This document shows, one piece after another, positions 1 to 5,836 of a DNA stretch of 13,836 nt. The translations under genes were made by a program, and so were the position numbers. Under the pieces are notes generated by a model. It saw only the letters and a program-made list of their open reading frames with translations. It was not told the DNA's origin and did no database searches. Source of the stretch: Eubacteriales bacterium (GTDB taxonomy: Bacteria; Bacillota; Clostridia; Lachnospirales; Lachnospiraceae); contig JAUNPT010000045.1 in the NCBI GenBank assembly GCA_030536565.1, forward strand, positions 845 to 14,680, written 5' to 3'. Within the stretch, counting starts at the first letter, position 1, and each line of letters starts with the position of its first letter.

Positions 1-777
1 GGCCCGGCCAGAGGCGCTGATGTAAGGGTAAACGTAAGAATTACATTTGCAGAAGCGGTAACGGGAACCTCTAAAAAGATAGATGTTACATTAAAAGACC
101 CATGTAAAACATGTAATGGAACTGGTGCTAAGGCCGGAACTAAGCCAGAGACCTGTTCAAAATGCGGAGGTAAGGGTCAGGTTGTATATACACAGCAGTC
201 CATGTTTGGAATGGTCAGAAATGTTCAGCCATGTCCAGACTGCCATGGAACAGGTAAGATTATTAAGGAAAAGTGTTCTGACTGTTATGGAACAGGCTAT
301 ATCAGCAGTAAAAAAACTATAGAAGTTTCGATTCCTGCTGGTATTGATAATGGACAGTGTGTAAGAATTTCAGGCAAGGGTGAGCCAGGAATTAATGGAG
401 GCCCAAGAGGAGATTTACTTGTAGCTGTTATGATTTCGGCCGAGCCTGGCTTTGAGAGAGATGGATACAACATTTTCTCAGATGTTAAAATAAGCTATCC
501 AACAGCAGTGCTTGGTGGTGAAATTAAGGTGAAAACTGTAGATGGTGAAGTGATTTATGAGGTTAAGCCAGGTACAGCATCGCAGACAAGAGTAAGATTA
601 AAGGGTAAGGGAATGCCTACACTAAGAAATAAGGCAGTGCGCGGTGACCATTACATTACTCTTATTGTTGATATTCCATCAAAGCTTACAAAGGAGCAGC
701 AGGAAGCATTAATAGCTTACGATAAGGCTTTGACAGGTGAAGAAAAGCACGTAAAGAAAAAGGGCTTGTTTAAATAG
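1..777 (+). CDS. dnaJ: Chaperone protein DnaJ (Hsp40), C-terminal part, 5' end cut by window edge
   Basis: The reading frame is open from base 1 to TAG at 775-777 and gives 258 residues, so roughly the first 115-120 residues (J domain and Gly/Phe linker) lie outside the window. It shows the cysteine-rich zinc-binding domain of type I DnaJ with four CxxCxGxG repeats (CKTCNGTG from base 103, CSKCGGKG, CPDCHGTG, CSDCYGTG), which bind two zinc ions, followed by the C-terminal beta-sandwich substrate-binding domains (RGDLLVAV, then the VRLKGKGMPTL strand) and a basic tail. DnaJ delivers unfolded clients to DnaK and stimulates its ATPase in the cytoplasm. In Firmicutes it usually ends the hrcA-grpE-dnaK-dnaJ heat-shock operon. 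The hairpin terminator directly after it fits the last gene of such an operon, but the upstream genes are not visible. All four zinc repeats are intact. Confidence 0.96.
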   Translation, partial: GPARGADVRVNVRITFAEAVTGTSKKIDVTLKDPCKTCNGTGAKAGTKPETCSKCGGKGQVVYTQQSMFGMVRNVQPCPDCHGTGKIIKEKCSDCYGTGYISSKKTIEVSIPAGIDNGQCVRISGKGEPGINGGPRGDLLVAVMISAEPGFERDGYNIFSDVKISYPTAVLGGEIKVKTVDGEVIYEVKPGTASQTRVRLKGKGMPTLRNKAVRGDHYITLIVDIPSKLTKEQQEALIAYDKALTGEEKHVKKKGLFK

Positions 778-797
778 CGGCTCTATATGGAATTAGT

Positions 798-850
798 AAG
801 GCTTTGGTTTATAATATACAACAGCGTTGTATATAAACCAAAGCCTTTTA
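798..850 (+). terminator. Rho-independent terminator of dnaJ
   Basis: The left arm 798-822 pairs with the right arm 826-847 around a three-base loop (AGC at 823-825). Pairing is complete except for a three-base bulge (ATA) in the left arm. The outer part of the stem holds AAGGCTTTGG/CCAAAGCCTT, and the right arm runs into TTTT (846-849). The T tract is short, but the stem is long (about 22 bp). It begins 21 bases after the dnaJ stop codon. Confidence 0.85.
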
Positions 851-993
851 TATATCTGTTTCTTTGTGCCAGTTTCTATAGTTAGTTCCATGAAACAGCA
901 GCAAGGGTTATAATACTGCTTCAATAAGTTAAAATTTCTGTAAATATAGAGACTTTATATATTAAATTCATAGTAGATAACAGATTTTTACAA

Positions 994-999
994 TATAAT
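994..999 (+). promoter_or_regulatory. Possible -10 element for the MATE transporter gene
   Basis: A perfect TATAAT stands 38 bases before the transporter start, but the expected -35 position (971-976, TAGTAG) is poor. A second perfect TATAAT lies at 909-914 with a weak TTCCAT at 886-891 (17-bp spacing), which would give a leader of over 100 bases. The DNA between is very AT-rich, so either match may be chance. The rest of the 259-base gap 778-1036 holds only the dnaJ terminator. I see no riboswitch-like fold and no supported small gene. Confidence 0.3.
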
Positions 1000-1036
1000 G
1001 AAAATATTTCAATATATATAGAAAGCAGGATAGATT

Positions 1037-2392
1037 ATGAAGTCTACAAAGAAAATAGATATGACAAATGGAAATATTATGAAGCTGGTGGTGCTTTTTG
1101 CACTTCCAATATGTGTGGGAAATATTCTGCAGCAGCTGTATAGTACAGTTGATACGCTGGTTATCGGTAATTTCTGTGGAACACAGTCTTTGGCGGCAGT
1201 GGGAACCAGTGCAATGCCAGTAGAGATGCTTCTTTGTATTTTCCTTGGACTGGGCACAGGAGTTTCTATACTGATTTCCCAGTATACAGGCAGAGGTGAC
1301 ATTAAGAGCCTTCAGAAAGCAGTGTCTACAGCTGTTTCATTTTTATATATGTGTGCAGTTCCTATTTCGATTCTGGGATTATTTATTGGCCCGCTTATTT
1401 TAAAGGTTATGCAGACACCGGCGGATACATGGGATTACTGTGTCTCCTATTTACAGATAATATTTTTAGGAACGCTTGGAAATATGGGATATAACATGAA
1501 TGCGGGAATATTAAGGGGAATTGGGGACAGCAAATCATCTCTTTTGTTTTTAGTGATTTCATGTATGGTAAATATTGTCCTTGATTTGGTTTTTGTTGCG
1601 GGATTTAATATGGATGTGGCTGGAGCTGCTCTTGCAACGACAATCGCAATGTTTTCATCGTGGATATTCAGTATTATATATATTAAAAAGAAATATCCTG
1701 AATTAAAAATTACATATCTGCCCCAAAGTCTGGATAAAGACATACTTATTGATATAGTTAAAGTAGGGCTTCCTTTGGGATTAAACAATTCAATCTATTC
1801 TATTGGACATATACTAATGCAGTCACTTATCAATGCACAGGGGTCTGTATTTATGGCGGCATGCTCTGTTTCCGGCAAAGTAAATGGTATTGCAAATGTA
1901 GCAATAACCTCCTTCTCATCGGCAGCAACAACATTTGCAGGACAAAATCTGGGAGCTGGAAAATACGACAGATTAAAGAAGGGCTCAATACAGATTCCAG
2001 TATTTTCAGGGATAGTTACCTGTGTTGGAGGAATACTTGTGACTATGGTGTGCCGCCCGATTCTTGGATTTTTCACATCAGATGCGGCTGTACTTGCTAT
2101 GGGAGTAAGATATATAAGAATTGTTTTGCCTTTTACATGGACATATGCAGTGTTTAATGGCATAATATGTTTCGTAAATGGAATGGGAGAGGTAAAGTAT
2201 CCGACGATAGTGAATATGTTAATGCTTTGGGCGGTAAGAATCCCCTGCGGGTACATAATTGCATACTTTATTGATGGTACATATGTAATGGCATCATTTC
2301 CTATCAGCTTTGCGTTCGGAATGTTTGCTATGCTGGCATATTATATGACAAAAAGATGGAAGAAAAAGCTTATACCGGACAGCATTGTCTGA
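1037..2392 (+). CDS. MATE family efflux transporter
   Basis: This 451-residue integral membrane protein has the usual length and 12-helix hydrophobic pattern of the MATE (multidrug and toxin extrusion) family. These antiporters export cationic drugs, dyes or metabolites in exchange for Na+ or H+. Recognisable features are the N-terminal amphipathic segment leading into LPICVGNILQQLYSTVD (about residues 23-39), the ILRGIGDSKSS motif (158-168), VNIVLDLVFV (178-187) and VAGAALATT (194-202). The two halves are weakly repeated, as expected for the family. The ATG at 1037 follows AGCAGGA (1024-1030), a modest ribosome binding site. The gene appears to stand alone, with 259 bp to dnaJ and 162 bp to the phosphatase gene. 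No MarR- or TetR-type regulator is beside it. The substrate cannot be read from sequence. The family call is secure; many clostridial paralogues are of this type. Confidence 0.93.
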   Translation: MKSTKKIDMTNGNIMKLVVLFALPICVGNILQQLYSTVDTLVIGNFCGTQSLAAVGTSAMPVEMLLCIFLGLGTGVSILISQYTGRGDIKSLQKAVSTAVSFLYMCAVPISILGLFIGPLILKVMQTPADTWDYCVSYLQIIFLGTLGNMGYNMNAGILRGIGDSKSSLLFLVISCMVNIVLDLVFVAGFNMDVAGAALATTIAMFSSWIFSIIYIKKKYPELKITYLPQSLDKDILIDIVKVGLPLGLNNSIYSIGHILMQSLINAQGSVFMAACSVSGKVNGIANVAITSFSSAATTFAGQNLGAGKYDRLKKGSIQIPVFSGIVTCVGGILVTMVCRPILGFFTSDAAVLAMGVRYIRIVLPFTWTYAVFNGIICFVNGMGEVKYPTIVNMLMLWAVRIPCGYIIAYFIDGTYVMASFPISFAFGMFAMLAYYMTKRWKKKLIPDSIV

Positions 2393-2439
2393 TATGTATA
2401 ATAGTATGGCAGAATAATTGTAAAAGGGTATTAAAGTAA

Positions 2440-2478
2440 TTAACCAATATTTAAGATGATTTTACAAGATGCTTAAAT
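2440..2478 (+). promoter_or_regulatory. Candidate Pho box (PhoP/PhoB-type binding array) upstream of the phosphatase
   Basis: Four TT-starting hexamers begin at 2440 (TTAACC), 2451 (TTAAGA), 2462 (TTACAA) and 2473 (TTAAAT), so each starts exactly 11 bp after the last, with 5-bp spacers. A degenerate fifth copy (TAAAAT) would start at 2484. Shifted by one base, the third unit reads TTTACA (2461), a full match to the Bacillus PhoP half-site TT(A/C/T)A(C/T)A. Bacillus PhoP boxes are such hexamers at about 11-bp spacing; enteric Pho boxes have the same period. The array ends 30 bp before the TATAAT at 2509, which has no good -35, as expected for an activated promoter. The downstream gene encodes a secreted phosphatase. 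Caution: TTAA is frequent in AT-rich DNA, and individual units match the consensus at only four to six positions. Confidence 0.42.
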
Positions 2479-2508
2479 AGATATAAAATAAATTTCATTT
2501 TCTCCATG

Positions 2509-2514
2509 TATAAT
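2509..2514 (+). promoter_or_regulatory. -10 element for the phosphatase-YibE/F operon
   Basis: A perfect TATAAT stands 40 bases before the phosphatase ATG. The -35 position at 17-bp spacing (2486-2491) is only A-rich, so the promoter would need an activator; the hexamer array at 2440-2478 is the obvious candidate site. The ribosome binding site GGAGGA (2542-2547) follows at the right distance from the start codon. Confidence 0.45.
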
Positions 2515-2554
2515 TTTAAAGGTTTGAAAAAACTCAAATATGGAGGAAGATTAA

Positions 2555-4489
2555 ATGAGAAGAAACAAAAAGCTTGCAAAAATTATTGCAACAGCCACAA
2601 TTGTAACAACAGTTATGGCAACAGCTGTGACTGCATACGGAAGTGCAGCTCCAGATGGTTCAACTAAGGCAGAGACAACAGCTGCAGCAGCGAATGGAGT
2701 ATATGATGCATGGAAAAGTACATGGAGTACGTTAAGCACTGACTGGACACAGGTTTCAATGACACCGGGAAGCAGTGAAGCGGAAATGAATTTCGCATGG
2801 TACAGCACTGATGGGAAAGACACAGCATTTAAGTATGGCAAAATGGCAGATTTAAGTGACGCTGTACAGGTTCAGATTAACCAGAGTGCAGCACAGACGG
2901 GATATAAGAGTAATAAAGTAAGCCTGAAAAATCTTGAGGCAGGTACAACATATTACTATCAGGTAGAAGGAAAGAGTATTGAGAGTTTTACAACAGGTGA
3001 TGCATCTGATTTCAGCTTTATTTTTGTTGGGGATCCCCAGATAGGTTCTTCTAATTCAGAAAAAGCTAAGAAACCAGAAGATATTGCAAAGCCATCATTT
3101 GCAAAAGCACAGTATGAGGCAGTCTTAAGCGACAGCTTTAACTGGGCAAACACCTTAAATCAGGCGTATACAAAGACTAACGGAAAAGCAAGCTTTGTCT
3201 TATCTGCAGGTGACCAGATTCAGACTAATGCCAAGAAGGTGCAGAGCACAACAGTAAGTGAGATGGAGTATTCTGGATATTTAAGCCCATCTCTTTTAAA
3301 GAAGCTTCCAGTTGCCACAACAGTTGGTAACCATGATGCGGACAACGCTAATTATCTGTATCATTTCAATATTCCTAATATGAGTGATCTTGGTTCTAAT
3401 AGCATTGTTGGCGGTGACTACAGCTTTACATATGGAAATGCTCTTTTTATCATGTTAAATACACAGGATACTAATGTAGCAGAACACAAGGAGTTTATTA
3501 AAAATGCTAAGATGGCTAATCAGGACTGCAAGTGGACTATTGTGACATTACATCAGGATATTTATGGTTCAGCAGAGCATTCAAATGAGCCTGAAATAGT
3601 TAATCTTAGATATTCATTAGTTCCTATATTTGAGGAATATGGTGTAGATGTTGTTCTTACAGGACATGACCATGCATATACACGTTCACAGCTGTTAACT
3701 GATGGCGGAGTTAAGAAAATTACGTACACCGATGACGAGTATGATGAACAGTTTGATAAGGATATAGATGCAGGAGAAAATCCAGCAAGTGTTTATGTAT
3801 CACCAGCTAATATTAAGACAGACACAACTGATACTGCAGAGCAGACTTACCTTGAGTATCTTAATTCAATTATGGATAAGGAAGCTGTCAATGCATTAAC
3901 AAAAGACCAGAGTGTTGCAGTTAATCCAGATGGGATTCTTTATATGACAGCAGGAAGCTCATCAGGAAGTAAATATTACGATTTGGTTGCACGTAAGCAG
4001 GAATATGTTGCAGCAAGATGGCAGGAGGACGTTCCAACATATTCAGTAATTGATATGGACGAAACAAGCTTCACAATCAACACATACCGTACAGATACCA
4101 ATGAAGCAATTGATTCTTCCTTTACAATAGTGAAGTCAGCAGATAAGGCTGCATTGTCAGATGAAATCGCAAGGCTTGAAGCATTAAATCTTTCATCAGA
4201 TGCATATACAGAAGAAAGCTGGAATATTTATCAGGCAGCTTTAGAAGGCGCTAAGCAGGTTGTAAACAGGGCTGAAGCTACAACAAAGGAAATGGAAAAT
4301 GCATTGACAGCATTAAAGACAGCGTATCAGTCACTTACAGCAGTGGCAGCAGAAAGCCAGACAGAGACTTCAAATGAAGATGTACAGACAGCAGATGCTG
4401 CTAACCCTTGGGCTTATGCATTGACTGGAGGTTTATGTCTGATTCTTGCTGGCGGAAGCGCAGTTGTAAAGAGAAGAAAGCTGCAGTAG
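2555..4489 (+). CDS. Secreted, membrane-anchored metallophosphoesterase of the purple acid phosphatase type, with FIVAR domain
   Basis: 644 residues. Residues 1-31 form a signal peptide (MRRNKK, hydrophobic core, likely cut near VTA or GSA). Residues about 60-148 are an FN3-like domain typical of purple acid phosphatases. The calcineurin-like catalytic domain shows GDPQ (159-162), GDQ (219-221), GNHD (258-261), LHQD (332-335) and GHDHAYTR (370-377), so the dinuclear metal ligands D160, D220, N259, H333, H371 and H373 are present. The Tyr of the canonical GDxxY motif is Gln223, so the purple Tyr-Fe(III) centre is not expected. An insert at about 385-455 is rich in acidic residues. Residues about 535-596 resemble a FIVAR repeat, common in surface proteins. 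Residues 618-638 form a C-terminal membrane helix ending in KRRKLQ, without an LPxTG-like motif. It probably releases phosphate from esters outside the membrane. The start follows GGAGGA, and the YibE/F gene follows after 37 bp. The exact substrate is unknown. Confidence 0.9.
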   Translation: MRRNKKLAKIIATATIVTTVMATAVTAYGSAAPDGSTKAETTAAAANGVYDAWKSTWSTLSTDWTQVSMTPGSSEAEMNFAWYSTDGKDTAFKYGKMADLSDAVQVQINQSAAQTGYKSNKVSLKNLEAGTTYYYQVEGKSIESFTTGDASDFSFIFVGDPQIGSSNSEKAKKPEDIAKPSFAKAQYEAVLSDSFNWANTLNQAYTKTNGKASFVLSAGDQIQTNAKKVQSTTVSEMEYSGYLSPSLLKKLPVATTVGNHDADNANYLYHFNIPNMSDLGSNSIVGGDYSFTYGNALFIMLNTQDTNVAEHKEFIKNAKMANQDCKWTIVTLHQDIYGSAEHSNEPEIVNLRYSLVPIFEEYGVDVVLTGHDHAYTRSQLLTDGGVKKITYTDDEYDEQFDKDIDAGENPASVYVSPANIKTDTTDTAEQTYLEYLNSIMDKEAVNALTKDQSVAVNPDGILYMTAGSSSGSKYYDLVARKQEYVAARWQEDVPTYSVIDMDETSFTINTYRTDTNEAIDSSFTIVKSADKAALSDEIARLEALNLSSDAYTEESWNIYQAALEGAKQVVNRAEATTKEMENALTALKTAYQSLTAVAAESQTETSNEDVQTADAANPWAYALTGGLCLILAGGSAVVKRRKLQ

Positions 4490-4526
4490 ATGACTACAAA
4501 AAATAAGCCGCAGCGTGAGGAAAAAT

Positions 4527-5639
4527 ATGAATAAGCATCAGATTAGACGGGTAATAACATTATGCTTTGTGGTAATATTCTCAGTGACCCTTTATATTGT
4601 GAATAAGGTTCAGCCGACAGAGTTAATGAATAATGAAGGCAGAACCTTTGAGAAAGCAGTGGTAACACAGATAATTCAGGATAATTTACAGGAAAGCGGA
4701 AACAGAGTAGGGCAGCAGCAGGTAAGGCTGAAACTGCTTTCAGGAAGGTATAAGGGGAAGGTTGTGGATGCTTCCAGCTCCTCCAGCTATCTTTATGGAG
4801 CAGACTGTACAATTGGGCTTAAGGTCATAGCTAATGTAAGTGAATATAATGGTTCAATTACAGCCAGTGTCTATAATTATGACAGAGGAAATATATTATA
4901 TGGTATAGTAATCTTTTTTCTTGCGGTATTGTGGATTATAGGCGGACGTAAGGGGTTTAATTCAGCTGTTGGTCTGGTGTTTACATTTATATGTATCGTA
5001 TTTCTTTTTCTGCCACTGATATACAGAGGCGTTTCACCGATTCTGGCAGCAGTTCTTATAGTTGTTATTATATCGGTGGTTGTACTATATCTGATAGATG
5101 GTATAACGAAAAAGTCTGTGTGTGCAATTGCAGGGACAGTTTTAGGGGTCGTGATTTCAGCTTTGTTTGCGTGGATATTCGGTAAAATTTCACACATATC
5201 AGGCTTAAATGTTTCAGATATTGAGAATCTTATGTACATAGGGCAGGTTACTGATATTGAGGTTGGTGAGCTGATGTTTGCCGGCATTTTGATTGCAGCG
5301 CTGGGAGCTGTGATGGACGTAGCGATGTCGGTGGCGTCGACAGTTTCAGAAATACATGATAAAAATCCTGATTTGTCAAGGAAAGAGCTTTTTGAATCAG
5401 GCTTAAATGTTGGAAAGGATATGATGGGAACCATGTCCAATACGTTAATACTTGCATTTACAGGAGGCTCAATAAATACACTTGTGTATATATACAGCTA
5501 CAGGTATAATTACTATCAGGTTTTAAATATGTATTCGATTGGAATTGAGGTTATACAGGGGATATCTGCTACGCTAGGAGTAGTGCTTACGGTTCCTATG
5601 GTTGCTTTTTTAACCTCATGGCTGATTAAAAGTAAATAA
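4527..5639 (+). CDS. YibE/F family multi-pass membrane protein
   Basis: 370 residues from the ATG at 4527. An in-frame GTG at 4515 would add four residues, but only the ATG has a proper ribosome binding site (GAGG 4517-4520, six bases before it), which overlaps that GTG. One N-terminal membrane helix (about 8-26) is followed by an extracytoplasmic domain of about 90 residues with beta-rich character (VRLKLLSGRYKGKVV). Then come some seven further helices from about residue 121 onward. GAVMDVAMSVASTVSEI (in the second half) is the conserved signature of the YibE/F family. The family's biochemical role is not established. The gene lies 37 bp behind the phosphatase with no terminator between and is followed at once by a strong terminator, so the two are very likely one operon. 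In related bacteria YibE/F genes often come in adjacent pairs; only one is here. Confidence 0.88.
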   Translation: MNKHQIRRVITLCFVVIFSVTLYIVNKVQPTELMNNEGRTFEKAVVTQIIQDNLQESGNRVGQQQVRLKLLSGRYKGKVVDASSSSSYLYGADCTIGLKVIANVSEYNGSITASVYNYDRGNILYGIVIFFLAVLWIIGGRKGFNSAVGLVFTFICIVFLFLPLIYRGVSPILAAVLIVVIISVVVLYLIDGITKKSVCAIAGTVLGVVISALFAWIFGKISHISGLNVSDIENLMYIGQVTDIEVGELMFAGILIAALGAVMDVAMSVASTVSEIHDKNPDLSRKELFESGLNVGKDMMGTMSNTLILAFTGGSINTLVYIYSYRYNYYQVLNMYSIGIEVIQGISATLGVVLTVPMVAFLTSWLIKSK

Positions 5640-5647
5640 TTAGTATT

Positions 5648-5692
5648 AAAGGGTCTGGAAATTTTCGCAGAGAAAATTTCCGGACCCTTTTT
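5648..5692 (+). terminator. Rho-independent terminator of the phosphatase-YibE/F operon
   Basis: A 19-bp stem (5648-5666 with 5672-5690) has only one G-T wobble and a five-base loop (GCAGA). The right arm ends in GGACCCTTT and continues as TT, giving a run of five T. It begins eight bases after the YibE/F stop codon. The opposite strand has no good T tract, so it looks one-directional. Confidence 0.93.
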
Positions 5693-5762
5693 AATATGTG
5701 TTGGATGCAGGGAACACTTTTTGGCACTCAGGCCTTAAGATTAAACATCTGTATATGAGCTC

Positions 5763-5792
5763 TTGAATAATCCCCATAAAATATGTTAATAT
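5763..5792 (+). promoter_or_regulatory. Candidate promoter for the M16C protease-era-recO unit
   Basis: TTGAAT (5763-5768) and TAATAT (5787-5792) are 18 bp apart, and TGT precedes the -10 directly (5784-5786), forming an extended -10. It lies between the strong terminator at 5648-5692 and the protease start, where a promoter is needed. The rest of the gap 5693-5836 shows no other clear signal. Confidence 0.45.
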
Positions 5793-5836
5793 TACATGAT
5801 TAGGAAGATTATCCTTATTATTGAATGGAGATTAGA

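Noticed and set aside
116..322. Plus-strand open frame of 68 residues within dnaJ
   Set aside because: It is out of frame with the intact cysteine-rich domain of DnaJ, whose frame is open from base 1.
1447..2256. Long minus-strand open frames inside the MATE gene (1447-1788, 1795-2256)
   Set aside because: They lie fully under a well-conserved transporter gene, lack ribosome binding sites and have no recognisable motifs.
4877..5440. Minus-strand open frame of 187 residues opposite the YibE/F gene
   Set aside because: It is the antisense of hydrophobic codons, with Ile/Thr-rich composition and no start signal.
5766..5814. Repeated ATTATCC/AATAATCC-like words upstream of the protease as an operator
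   Set aside because: The matches are short and imperfect, with no clear dyad, and are expected by chance in AT-rich DNA.
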